Origin: CAZJHX01 sp964545715
GTDB lineage: Bacteria > Myxococcota_A > UBA9042 > GCA-2863065
Direction of reading: 5' to 3'
Length of the DNA stretch: 64,000 nt
Assembly: GCA_964545715.1 (NCBI GenBank)
Contig: CAZJHX010000026.1
Span: forward strand, 1-64,000
The position numbers were made by a program, and so were the translations under genes. The notes beneath the pieces were generated by a model. It was not told the origin of the DNA, did no database searches, and saw nothing but the letters and a program-made list of their open reading frames with translations. Of the stretch, positions 17,996 to 26,250 are shown piece after piece (positions within the stretch are counted from its first letter, which is position 1; the number at the start of each line of letters is the position of its first letter).

Positions 17996-19434
17996 CGCAC
18001 AGGTCCACCAAGACGGAGATCGATCGGCTCTTTAAGCTGCCGCCGCTCGACGAGGACGAACTCGATGAGCGCCTGGCCGGCATAGACGCCGCCGAAGGAC
18101 GCCGCGCGCTGCTGGAGCGTGTGGCCATGGACCGGATTGTCCTCGAGGACTTCCAGCTTTTTGCAGACACCTGGGATCGTCTGGACGGCCAGCAGGAGGC
18201 GCCGCTGCTCAACCGCATGGCGTTTGAGGCCCGCCTGTCGCCCGTGACGCGATCGTGCGCGATTCTGGCGTCCGGCGGCATGGAGGACGACAACGACCCG
18301 GGCGCCATGGCCGATCTGGGCGTCTACAACATGTTCTTTCTGTCGGATCCCGACGATGAGGGCCTGGACCTGCTGATTGCGGATGCCCTCAGCGCGGCGC
18401 CCGCCGAGGCGCTGATGCCACTGCTTCACCGCTTTGATCGGGTGCGGACGGAGCTCAATTTCACGGCATCGGAGTGCTTTGCCGAGCTTCTGGCGCGGCC
18501 CGGTCTGGCGGACCTGCACGACGCGGCGCTGGCGGTGATCGGCGGCGACTGCGCGGCGGACGCCGTTCCCGAGCTGGAGCGCGTGCGCGATCGGTGTGCG
18601 TGGAGCGAGAGCCCGCTGACGGGGGAGCTGATCCGCCAGCGGACCCGACGCATCGATCCACGGGGCGGACCGCCGCCGATGCTGGGCGACGCCTGGGTGG
18701 GATCGTGTGACGACGAAGGCTGCTTCTCGGTCTTTGCGCGGCTGGAGAAGGCGTTTGGACTCGTTCAGGTCGTCGCGGCGCGGGTGGAGATCGACGGGCC
18801 CATTCAAGAGGCCTTCCTGCGCGACTGCGACGTCAACCAGACCCTGGTCGAGGTGATCAACGATGCGCAGCTGGAGACGGGCTGCGAGGTGATCCACACG
18901 CATCTGCCGCTGGCAGCGCAGTTGGTGGTCGACGCGCTGGAGAAGTCGGGCCCGAAGAACATTATGAGCGGTGGTGTGCGCCGGGCGCTGGCGCTGTTTG
19001 AGCGTGCGGCCGAGCGCGCGCCGGGGCGTCTGCAGCTGCCCGATGCCGCACCGGATGTGACGGTGGGGGTGGCCCGCAGCCTGCTGCGGCGCCCGGAGTT
19101 TGAGGGCTGGCACTTCCTGGCGGACGATCCGCTGCGCATGTCGCTGGATCTGGACCCGACGGACAAGTCCAAGCGGCTCGAGCAGGCACAGATTCTGGCC
19201 ACGCCCGAGCGCTCGGCGGCCCTGGTGGCCATGTGCCGCCACATGGTTCGCTGGTATCTGCTCAATGGCGACCGGCAGGCGGCGGCGATCTGTCTGACCT
19301 GCGCGGCGGAGACGGAGGCGGACTTCGTGAAGAGCCCGCTGGTTCACGCCATGCTCCAGCTCTCGGCTGAGGTGCTGGAGGCACTGCGCGCCATCGAGGA
19401 CAAGCCGGACGAGGACCCCCAGTTTGGCTTCTAA
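17992..19434 (+). CDS. Conserved hypothetical protein
   Basis: 480 aa from GTG 17992, preceded by GAGGGA at 6-nt spacing. No family recognised. It is acidic and largely helical by eye (DEDELDERLAGIDAAEG; ASECFAELLARPGLADLHDAALAVIGG), with a small sheet-like stretch in the middle (GCFSVFARLEKAFGLVQVVAARVE). There is no signal peptide or membrane segment, so it is probably cytoplasmic. It lies 45 bp after the discoidin/HEAT gene, and its 3' end overlaps the next gene by 11 bp. This fixes it as the middle member of a three-gene envelope operon. It could be an adaptor for the SGNH membrane protein, which is inference only. Confidence 0.6.
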   Translation: MSHRSTKTEIDRLFKLPPLDEDELDERLAGIDAAEGRRALLERVAMDRIVLEDFQLFADTWDRLDGQQEAPLLNRMAFEARLSPVTRSCAILASGGMEDDNDPGAMADLGVYNMFFLSDPDDEGLDLLIADALSAAPAEALMPLLHRFDRVRTELNFTASECFAELLARPGLADLHDAALAVIGGDCAADAVPELERVRDRCAWSESPLTGELIRQRTRRIDPRGGPPPMLGDAWVGSCDDEGCFSVFARLEKAFGLVQVVAARVEIDGPIQEAFLRDCDVNQTLVEVINDAQLETGCEVIHTHLPLAAQLVVDALEKSGPKNIMSGGVRRALALFERAAERAPGRLQLPDAAPDVTVGVARSLLRRPEFEGWHFLADDPLRMSLDLDPTDKSKRLEQAQILATPERSAALVAMCRHMVRWYLLNGDRQAAAICLTCAAETEADFVKSPLVHAMLQLSAEVLEALRAIEDKPDEDPQFGF

Positions 19435-22396
19435 GCGGCTGGCGGCCGCGGCGGTCGCGCTCAGCTATCTGGTGCTGTTCAACACGCTGCTGGTCACCGT
19501 GCACAACCTGGGTGCGCGCGACGACATCGGCTACATCAACGGCGGCAAGGTGTTCAGGCTGACGGGGACCATGTGGTACCACATCCCCGGGCTGCAGGAG
19601 ATCGGGCTGGCGCCGCAGAATATCGGCGGTCAGATCAACCTGCGCAACAACGAGTTCGCCATGCTGGAGCGGGATCTGCGCTCCGTGTCGCGTATCGAGG
19701 TCGACTTCGGGTTGGCGCCGGACGCGATGATGATGGTGGTGTTGGACCGCCATCGCGAGGGCGCCTTCTGGGCGGTCCGCCTGACCGCGTTCGAGTCCGA
19801 GAAATCACCGTTCGTGAATGCGCTGCTTCGCTTTGAGAAGGGGCGTGTAGTCAAGCGCGTGCCGCTGCCCGAGCTGGGGCGCACTTTGGAGCCTGGTGAG
19901 CACTCCGCGACGGTCGAGCTGACGGGCGACGGCCAGCTGATCGCGACGGTGGACGGCGCCTCGCAGGCGGTGCCGTTCGAGGTTCACTCGTTGAAGCCGA
20001 AGCTGGCGTTGGCCTGTGGTGAGCGCAACACGACGATTCTGAAGTGGCGCGTGTCCGGCGTGGACGAGGACGGGCAGCCGTTCGAGTGGGCTGAAGAGTT
20101 CTCCATCATGCGGTCCCTCGACCGCCGCTTCGGGGCGTTGGTGGTGCTCACCACGCTGGCGTGGCTGATCCTGCTGGGGCTGCCGATCGCGAAGGTAGTG
20201 GTCGAGACCCGGTCCAACCCATTAGAGGTGGCGGTGGGCGCGCTTTTGAAGCCGATGCCACGCTGGATCTTCGGGTTGGTGTGCCTGGTGCCGGTGATGC
20301 CGATGCTGCTGCAGTGGATTCTGGGCGGCTTGTACGTGATGTACGCGCTGATCACGCTGTGGGACGCGCTGGCTGAGGGGCGACACGCCTGGCTGATCGC
20401 GGAGCCCGGCACGGAGGTCTCGGGTTCTCGGCCGCGGCTGCGCTGGCTGGCGGCTGCGGCGGTGATCGGGCTGGTCGGCGTTGGGCTCATGGGCGGTCGC
20501 TACGCGCTGTACGGGCAGGTGATCGGCTCGGAGCCCAGCAAAGAGCGCGGCAAGAGCCTGGCGACGGCCCCCGGGATGCGCCGGCTCGGCCTGGGCGAGC
20601 GCGTGGCCCTGGAGCTGGCGGGCGGCTCGGTGGGCGGCGATGTTCGGGTGAGATTTCGGACGAAGCTGGGCGAGCGGGATGTGCTGCGTGCCGATCTGCT
20701 GAGGGGCGCGCCGCCGACGCGGGCCGACGTGTACCAGGTCGATCGGTCTCAGGACAAAGCGGAGGGCCAGGAAGAGGAGGAGAACCAGGGGCCTGGCGAC
20801 TATTCGCTGCAGGCGGCGTCGGTGATTATCAGCGCTGATCCGGACCTGCCGGGGCAGCTGCGGCGGCTGCACGCGGACAAAGCAGAGCTGAGCCCGCACA
20901 TGGGCTGGGTGCTGGAGCCCGGTGAGCACTCCGTGGAGATCACGGCGGGCGGTCGGGTGGTGAGCGTCGCGGTAGACGGCGTGGTGCGCGATTTTCGGGC
21001 GGACATGCCGCGCGGCTGGTCGGTGGGGGCCGTGCAGCTCTTGTCGATGTCGGCAGAGGTGACAGCGGCGGGCGATGTGGACGTTCAGTCGGTGCAGGAT
21101 GCGCTGGCGGACACCCGGTCGTCGGTGTTCTGGGCCGACCTGCTCGGCCTGCTGGCGGCGGCGCTGATCGTGTTGGCGCTGGTGCTGCTCGTCATCGCGG
21201 CGGCGTCGCGCGTTGCGTGGTCTCGCGCGACGGCTCTGTTGGCCCTGCGCAAGGGACTGCGGGGGCACCTGTTGCTGTGGCTGTGGCTGGCCTGGTGGCT
21301 GATGGAGCGGCTGGAGGTCGTGCATTGGGCAGGCGAGCGCGTGCAGCTGTTTGTGGGCGCAGTGTGCGTGTTTGCGGGCGCGTTCAACCTGGCGCAGCTG
21401 CTTCGACAGAGCCAGGGCGCGCGCAGCGTTCTGCACCGCAGCGCGGCGATGGCGGTGGTCGTCGTCTTCGGCATCCTGTCGTTTGAGGGGCTGTCGTGGC
21501 TGTATCCCGAGCGTCGCTTCAACTGGACGCACTACTGGCACAACCAGCTCGGACCGTCCTACTACTACGTGCACGATCCGATGATCCGCCGGCTGAACCC
21601 GTGGTTTATCGATCAGCGCTTCAAGCGGCGCGACTTTCTACCTGCCCATCCCGGCAAGACCCGGGTCGTCGTGTTCGGCGGCTCACAGACCTACGGCTGG
21701 GGTATCCCCGCGATGGACCGGATGGCGTTCAGCGATCAGCTGGAGCGGGCGCTGCACCGGCGCGGCCACAAAGAGATCGAGGTGTTGAACGCGGCGTTCC
21801 CGGGCGTCAAAACCGCCACGGGGCTGCGTTGGTTTTCCAGCAATCTGCTGCGCTACGAGCCCGACATCGTGGTGATCAACTTTGTGGTCAACGAGTTCAT
21901 GAACGTGGACCAGTTTCTGGTCTGGTCCGGCGAGACGCCCTCGGACAGCATCGTGTCACCGCTGGCGGCCGGGGCGCTGCTGGAGCGCTGGCGCGGCGAT
22001 CTCATGGGCAACCACCTGTCCCAGATCATCGTCGCCGATGTCTACGAGACCTACGCCATGGAGCAGTACCTGCGCTGGTGGGTCGATATCGCCAACAAGC
22101 ACGGCGTGAAGGTGGTCTTCTCCATCGAGCCGACCAACCTGTACGTCGAGTCGGGCGGCGAGGTCATCATGCGGGAGGAGACCACAGCCAAGGCGGCGCA
22201 GCAGGTCTACCGCGACCTCTCCAAGGAGCTGGGCGTGCCGGTGTATGACGTGCTGCCGTTTTTTGTGCAGGAGCAGGAGAACATCTGGTTCTACGACACC
22301 ATGCACATGAGCCGGCTCGGGCACCGCGTGTTCGCGGAGAACCTGGCGGCCTTGATAGAGCGGGAGCTGCTGACCGAGCAGGTTGGTCTAAAATAG
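19424..22396 (+). CDS. Multi-pass membrane protein with C-terminal SGNH hydrolase domain
   Basis: 990 aa from a TTG overlapping the preceding stop. The N-terminal helix (LAAAAVALSYLVLFNTLLV) is followed by a beta-sandwich-like exterior domain, several membrane helices (about 235-345), a second exterior domain, and more helices (about 570-690). The C-terminal about 250 aa is an SGNH/GDSL hydrolase: block I VVFGGSQTYG near 745-755 with the nucleophile Ser, a block with VVINFVVNEF, and DTMHMSRLGH near 957 with the catalytic His. SGNH domains of this type act as acetyltransferases or esterases on envelope glycans. The two similar exterior domains both contain an L-x-P-G-E-H-S motif. Probable role: modification of a surface polysaccharide. 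Confidence 0.78.
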   Translation: MASKRLAAAAVALSYLVLFNTLLVTVHNLGARDDIGYINGGKVFRLTGTMWYHIPGLQEIGLAPQNIGGQINLRNNEFAMLERDLRSVSRIEVDFGLAPDAMMMVVLDRHREGAFWAVRLTAFESEKSPFVNALLRFEKGRVVKRVPLPELGRTLEPGEHSATVELTGDGQLIATVDGASQAVPFEVHSLKPKLALACGERNTTILKWRVSGVDEDGQPFEWAEEFSIMRSLDRRFGALVVLTTLAWLILLGLPIAKVVVETRSNPLEVAVGALLKPMPRWIFGLVCLVPVMPMLLQWILGGLYVMYALITLWDALAEGRHAWLIAEPGTEVSGSRPRLRWLAAAAVIGLVGVGLMGGRYALYGQVIGSEPSKERGKSLATAPGMRRLGLGERVALELAGGSVGGDVRVRFRTKLGERDVLRADLLRGAPPTRADVYQVDRSQDKAEGQEEEENQGPGDYSLQAASVIISADPDLPGQLRRLHADKAELSPHMGWVLEPGEHSVEITAGGRVVSVAVDGVVRDFRADMPRGWSVGAVQLLSMSAEVTAAGDVDVQSVQDALADTRSSVFWADLLGLLAAALIVLALVLLVIAAASRVAWSRATALLALRKGLRGHLLLWLWLAWWLMERLEVVHWAGERVQLFVGAVCVFAGAFNLAQLLRQSQGARSVLHRSAAMAVVVVFGILSFEGLSWLYPERRFNWTHYWHNQLGPSYYYVHDPMIRRLNPWFIDQRFKRRDFLPAHPGKTRVVVFGGSQTYGWGIPAMDRMAFSDQLERALHRRGHKEIEVLNAAFPGVKTATGLRWFSSNLLRYEPDIVVINFVVNEFMNVDQFLVWSGETPSDSIVSPLAAGALLERWRGDLMGNHLSQIIVADVYETYAMEQYLRWWVDIANKHGVKVVFSIEPTNLYVESGGEVIMREETTAKAAQQVYRDLSKELGVPVYDVLPFFVQEQENIWFYDTMHMSRLGHRVFAENLAALIERELLTEQVGLK

Positions 22397-22412
22397 GGTC
22401 GCTCCAGCCTCG

Positions 22413-23360
22413 CTAGCGCGCGTTGCGCTTCATCCGACGACCCCTGCGCTGTCTCTGCTTGCCCTTGCGCTGCAGCCGCTTGCCTTTGCGTTGCAGCCGC
22501 TTGTTGCCGGTCGCCTTTCCCGCCCGCTCGACAGCCTTGCCGGCGCGCCGGAGGGCCGTGCCGCTGCGCTGAACACGCTTGCCGGCTCGGAAGACGCGGC
22601 GGTTGGCGCGTCGAGTCTTGAGCTGATGGCGCACGTTATGGTGGCGATAGCGGCGCTTGAGTCGCGCGCGCGAGCCGGCGATCCAGGCGGCTGCGACCCA
22701 GGCGCCGTTTCTCCAGTGACCCCCGCGCCAGTAGTGGCCCCGCTTGCTGGCCAGCCGCCAGCGACCTTTGATCCAGGCGCCCTTGCCCCAGTGGCCGGGA
22801 ACCCAGACGTGCCCTGCGCGGACGGCGGTCGGCGTCCAGTGGCCGTGGACCCAGCGGCCGTAGCGATATTGGCCCGGAATCCAGCGATGGCCTCGGTTTG
22901 CGGCGCGACGCCAGCGACCTTCGACCCAGTGCCCGCCGACATAATGGCCCCGCACCCAGACGTGCCCGGCTTTGGCCGCGGCCGGTTTCCAGTGGCCGGC
23001 GATCCACTTCCCGCGCGCGACCGCGCCCGGAATCCAGACCAGCCCGGCGCGCTTGTTGGGCCGCCAATGACCCTGAATCCAGTAGCCGTTGGGGCCGCGT
23101 CGACCGGGCACCCAGATGTATCCTGCGCGGCGCTTGGCCGCCCGCCAGCCGGCCGGGACCCACGTGCCGTTGCTGTAGTGGCCGACACGCCAGGTGAACC
23201 CCTTGCGCGTCTTGACGCGGTAGTAGCCTTCGATAGCGGAGCCATCGATCTCGTGTCCGTCGACCCAGACGTACTCGACGTCGGGCGCCGCATCATCAAA
23301 TTCCTGTGCTGCAGCGGCAGTCGGCAGCAGCACGGCCAGCGCAATGATCCATCGCGTCAT
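22413..23360 (-). CDS. Exported W-rich (YXWGXW-type) repeat protein with very basic tail
   Basis: 315 aa from ATG 23360, chosen because GGAGA lies 5 nt upstream and a signal peptide follows at once (TRWIIALAVLLPTAAAA); a TTG 24 bp upstream is less likely. The mature part has about nine tandem units around W-x-P-G-x-W and G-H-W (WVPGRRG, WIQGHW, WIPGAV, WIAGHW, WVRGHY). This is the pattern of YXWGXW/BcpO-related repeat proteins. The last about 85 residues are extremely Arg/Lys-rich with internal repeats (GKRLQRKGK). The repeats suggest an envelope or cell-surface sheet; the tail could bind nucleic acid, LPS or acidic polysaccharide. Function unknown. Confidence 0.75.
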   Translation of the reverse strand: MTRWIIALAVLLPTAAAAQEFDDAAPDVEYVWVDGHEIDGSAIEGYYRVKTRKGFTWRVGHYSNGTWVPAGWRAAKRRAGYIWVPGRRGPNGYWIQGHWRPNKRAGLVWIPGAVARGKWIAGHWKPAAAKAGHVWVRGHYVGGHWVEGRWRRAANRGHRWIPGQYRYGRWVHGHWTPTAVRAGHVWVPGHWGKGAWIKGRWRLASKRGHYWRGGHWRNGAWVAAAWIAGSRARLKRRYRHHNVRHQLKTRRANRRVFRAGKRVQRSGTALRRAGKAVERAGKATGNKRLQRKGKRLQRKGKQRQRRGRRMKRNAR

Positions 23361-23479
23361 GTGTGTCTCCACGGTGATTTTCAATCGGTCGACGATGGTT
23401 TCACTTCAAAACTTCACACGCAACGCGTCGCCTGTGGAAAAACCTTGGCGAACTGCCCGTGGGTCGTGCTAGTTTTGAC

Positions 23480-23499
23480 GCGCTTCTAGAAGGAAGCGC
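23480..23499. promoter_or_regulatory. Inverted repeat upstream of nuclease lipoprotein
   Basis: GCGCTTC-TAGAAG-GAAGCGC: 7-base perfect arms at 23480-23486 and 23493-23499, with a nested CTTCTAGAAG palindrome. It sits in the 172-bp divergent gap, about 35 bp ahead of the nuclease gene. Candidate operator or mRNA leader hairpin. Confidence 0.35.
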
Positions 23500-23532
23500 C
23501 GCGGGGAGTTTGCGCTGCTAGTTTCAAAACAA

Positions 23533-24183
23533 ATGTTCGTTCTGGGGGCCTGCGCTGGATTGGCGGTGGCTCTAGTCGGCTGCGGCGTCCATATGCCGGC
23601 GCACGGGCCGGGCAGCAGCGCTGACGACGACCAGGCGCCGCTGGATCAGGATCCGGTGGCAAATCTTGACGACAACATTGACGAGCCTGTTGATTCCGTG
23701 ACGGACGAGCCTGCAGCGGCTCCGGATCCCTTCCAGGACGACTTCATCTACGCGCCCGCGGGCCACTGCGATGACCCGGCCAACCTGCACACCGTGTGGA
23801 ACGTCGTCGACGGCGACACCATCGTCATCGCCAGCTCCCAAAAGGTCCGCTACATCGGCGTCGATGCGCCTGAGACGTACAAAAGCGAGTGCTGGTCGGG
23901 CGAGGCCAAGCACGCCCTGCAAAAGCTGACACCCGAGAAGAGCGTTGTTTGCCTGCTGATGGACAAGGACTCGTCGCCGACCGACCCGTACGGCCGACTG
24001 CTGCGCTATGTCTTTGTGGACGAGGGCGGCGACTGGGTCATGGCCAACTCACGCCTGGTTCGCCAGGGTGCCGCGCGCGCCTACCACCAGTTTTTGAAGG
24101 GCAAGGACTACTCGTACGAGATCAAACAGGCCGAGTACGCCGCCAAAGACGACCACCTGGGTCTTTGGGCCAACTGCAACTAG
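23533..24183 (+). CDS. Thermonuclease (SNase)-domain lipoprotein
   Basis: 216 aa. The N-terminus is a lipoprotein signal with lipobox LVGC (residues 14-17), followed by an acidic, Asp-rich spacer to about 75. The remainder is a staphylococcal nuclease fold: VVDGDTIVI with metal-binding Asp, VRYIGVDAPE with catalytic Arg, then a long EAKHAL helix region, and YGRLLRYVFV with the second Arg. Extra Cys residues suggest disulfides. Expected role: Ca2+-dependent cleavage of extracellular DNA or RNA at the cell surface. No good ribosome-binding site precedes the ATG, so the start is moderately uncertain. The gene is adjacent, end to end, with the NTF2-like gene on the other strand. Confidence 0.88.
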   Translation: MFVLGACAGLAVALVGCGVHMPAHGPGSSADDDQAPLDQDPVANLDDNIDEPVDSVTDEPAAAPDPFQDDFIYAPAGHCDDPANLHTVWNVVDGDTIVIASSQKVRYIGVDAPETYKSECWSGEAKHALQKLTPEKSVVCLLMDKDSSPTDPYGRLLRYVFVDEGGDWVMANSRLVRQGAARAYHQFLKGKDYSYEIKQAEYAAKDDHLGLWANCN

Positions 24184-24930
24184 CTACTTTATCGCTCTAG
24201 CCCACGTCGGTAGTCTCGCGCTGGGATCCATTGCGCGCGCTTTCAGAATCGACTGGCGCGCGTCCTTCAAGTGGCCCGCCTTGAGGGCGACGACGCCGCG
24301 CTGAATCCAGTTGTGTGCCTTCGCCGTGCGGCGTTTGGTGACCTGTTGGACCTCAATGAACGCCTCCTGGTAGCGGTGGGCGTCCATGAGCGAGCCGATG
24401 AGAAACAGCGGGTGTTGGGCGAATTCACGCGCCTGTTCGACACGCTGATCCTGGGCGATCCAGTGGACCCTGTTGAGCAGACGCGGCTGGTTTGGAGGGC
24501 CGAGGAGCAGCTTTACCGACAGGCAGTCGTGGGCGCGCCACCCGGCGGGTGTTCGGCGCAGCTTATAAAGCTCGAAGATCTCTTCTCGATAGCGCTTTTG
24601 CACCTCGATGCCGATGCGCCATGTCAGCTGGGCGGTGTCGCCGGTGACGGTGACCACAGCGTCGTGCACCGTCATTGCGGTAGCAGGTTGGGCCGTGGGG
24701 ATGAGCAGTCGCTTGATTGGCTCGAACGTGGCGCGCTTCTCGGTGCGGTCATAGCGGTCGGGCGCTGGGCCTCGCTGGTGGGTGATCGTCGCGTCGTCGG
24801 TCCACATGGACAGATAGGCGGCGGCGTCCCGCTGCACGACCTCGGCACGGCGAGCGGTTTCAACCAGTGACAGGATGTCGGCTTTGTCGTCGGCGATCGC
24901 GTTGGGCGCCGCGGCTAGAAGGCCGACCAA
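24184..24930 (-). CDS. Exported NTF2-like (SnoaL/DUF4440-type) domain protein
   Basis: 248 aa. The first half is an NTF2-like cone fold (ILSLVETARRAEVVQRDAAAYLSMW, with the typical D-A-x-I-T-H turn, then TAQLTWRIGIEV and EIFELYKLRRTPAGW). The C-terminal half is helical, with a possible TPR-like pair (FIEVQQVTKRRTAKAHNWIQRG). The conventional TTG start truncates the signal peptide. A CTG at 24954, overlapping the upstream gene's TGA as CTGA, would give SLRLISLLVGLLAAAPNAIA, a complete signal peptide, and is probably the true start. Small-molecule binding or a catalytic role cannot be told from sequence. It is the third gene of a run with the pentapeptide gene. Confidence 0.62.
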   Translation of the reverse strand: MVGLLAAAPNAIADDKADILSLVETARRAEVVQRDAAAYLSMWTDDATITHQRGPAPDRYDRTEKRATFEPIKRLLIPTAQPATAMTVHDAVVTVTGDTAQLTWRIGIEVQKRYREEIFELYKLRRTPAGWRAHDCLSVKLLLGPPNQPRLLNRVHWIAQDQRVEQAREFAQHPLFLIGSLMDAHRYQEAFIEVQQVTKRRTAKAHNWIQRGVVALKAGHLKDARQSILKARAMDPSARLPTWARAIK

Positions 24931-24950
24931 AAGGCTGATCAGGCGCAGGC

Positions 24951-25442
24951 TCAGTCGAGCTCCAGCATGCGAAAGCGGTCGTCGATCGGGGCGGGCGCGG
25001 CCGGTTTTGGCGCCGGTGTCGGCGGTGCGGCGGCCGGCGGTGGCGCGCTTGGTGTCGGCGCCGGGGACTGAGCAGCGGGCCGAGACGGCGGCGCGGCGGA
25101 GACCGGCGGGGGCGGTGCGGGGCGTGCGGGCGCCGGGCCGTCCAGGGCGTACTCGGAGTTGCCCAGCTTCACGTAGACCTGGCCGTCCACGATGTTGAAC
25201 TTCTCCAGGTCCGGCAGATCCAGGTGAAACTTCAGCGTCTCGATCAGCGAGACGAAGTCCAGGCCGCGCAGCGTCTGCGGGATGTGGACACGGCCGACGT
25301 CGGGCTTATGCGGTCGCACGCCGTCGATTACATAGGTCTTGAGCAGGTTGCTCATCATTTCGATGAGCTCGTTTTTTGAGTGATGCTGCAGCGCCTCTTC
25401 GATCTGGGTCTGCTGTCGGAGATCTTCGCGAATATCGACCAT
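24951..25442 (-). CDS. Hypothetical protein with Pro/Ala-rich tail
   Basis: 163 aa from ATG 25442, which lies 2 bp after the pentapeptide gene's stop. Residues 1-105 appear folded (helices VDIREDLRQQTQIEEALQ and LIEMMSNLLKTYVIDG, then strand-like VYVKLGNSEYAL). Residues 103-152 are an Ala/Pro-rich disordered stretch. A short acidic C-terminal segment DDRFRMLELD could be a docking peptide. No family recognised. A longer same-frame reading upstream to 26204 exists but runs through the pentapeptide gene in another frame, so I use the internal ATG. It probably acts with the pentapeptide protein. Confidence 0.6.
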   Translation of the reverse strand: MVDIREDLRQQTQIEEALQHHSKNELIEMMSNLLKTYVIDGVRPHKPDVGRVHIPQTLRGLDFVSLIETLKFHLDLPDLEKFNIVDGQVYVKLGNSEYALDGPAPARPAPPPPVSAAPPSRPAAQSPAPTPSAPPPAAAPPTPAPKPAAPAPIDDRFRMLELD

Positions 25443-25444
25443 CT

Positions 25445-26125
25445 TCAAATCCCCCGAATGGCTCGGCGTTGCTCGTCGCCCATGTCCGCGCGCTCGGTGG
25501 CCACGTCCAGCAGCCGCGCACCCTGGAACTTGGCGTTGACCAGGTTGCTGTCGCGCATGTCGACCTTGACGAGCAGCGCGTCGGTGAAGTCGGCGCCGTA
25601 CAGATTGGCCGTGCTGAGGTCCACGTCGACGAGCACCGCGTTCTTGAAGCTGACGCCGCTGAGCTGCGCGTTGTCCATTCGCGGGTCTGCGAAGGTCGTG
25701 TGCATCAGCATCGCGCGTTCGAAGCTCGAGCCGTACAGGTCCACCCCGCTGAATTTGCTGTTCAGAATGCGGCTGCCCTGAAAAACGCTGTTGGTCAGGC
25801 GGCAGTCGTAAAAACGCGCCTGCTCCAGCAGGCAGCCGACGAACTGCGCCTCGATGAGCTCGCTGTTGAAAAAATTGCTGCCGCGCACGTGCGCCAGAGC
25901 GAAATTGGTCCCGCGAAGCACCGCGCCGTTGAAGGAGACCTGATGGAGGGTGCCCTTGTGAAAGCTGACTCCGCCCAGGCCGACACTTTTGAAGCTGACC
26001 CGGTCGAGCAGGTACTCCTCGAAGCTCAGAACGGACAAATCCGTGCGCTGAATCAAGCAGCCGTCCAACGTTTGGTCGCGACAATGGTCGCGAACTTCGT
26101 GGAGGCTTTCGTACACGTTCTCCAT
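25445..26125 (-). CDS. Pentapeptide-repeat protein
   Basis: 226 aa. From about residue 20 to 205 the A(D/N)LXX-type pentapeptide pattern runs almost unbroken (VSFHKG, ANLYGADFTD, VDMRDSNLVNAKFQG), predicting a right-handed quadrilateral beta-helix with about nine coils. No signal peptide, so it is cytoplasmic. Some family members mimic DNA and inhibit gyrase; most have unknown scaffolding roles, and nothing here points to either. ATG at 26125. It begins a minus-strand run with the 163-aa protein and the NTF2-like protein, and is divergent from the FHA operon over about 125 bp. Confidence 0.88.
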   Translation of the reverse strand: MENVYESLHEVRDHCRDQTLDGCLIQRTDLSVLSFEEYLLDRVSFKSVGLGGVSFHKGTLHQVSFNGAVLRGTNFALAHVRGSNFFNSELIEAQFVGCLLEQARFYDCRLTNSVFQGSRILNSKFSGVDLYGSSFERAMLMHTTFADPRMDNAQLSGVSFKNAVLVDVDLSTANLYGADFTDALLVKVDMRDSNLVNAKFQGARLLDVATERADMGDEQRRAIRGI

Positions 26126-26250
26126 GCTGCAACTCCGCTAATCGAAGCGCCATCATAGCATTGCCGCAGAAGGGGTCGCCATCCCCCATAGACAGCCGTG
26201 CCACGCCCCAATATAATCTCTCTCCCTGTAATCAGGTACGCACACACCAC

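Noticed and set aside
22430..22500. Short direct repeats suggesting a CRISPR-like array
   Set aside because: They encode the Lys/Arg-rich repeats of the W-rich protein and lack regular spacers.
22491..23489. 332-codon open frame on the plus strand
   Set aside because: Antisense to the W-rich repeat gene; its Ala/Pro/Asp repeats are a by-product of that gene's tandem repeats.
25443..26204. Upstream extension of the 163-aa protein frame
   Set aside because: This part overlaps the pentapeptide gene in a different frame; it has Arg/Gln-rich, motif-free sequence, and a good ATG exists at 25442.
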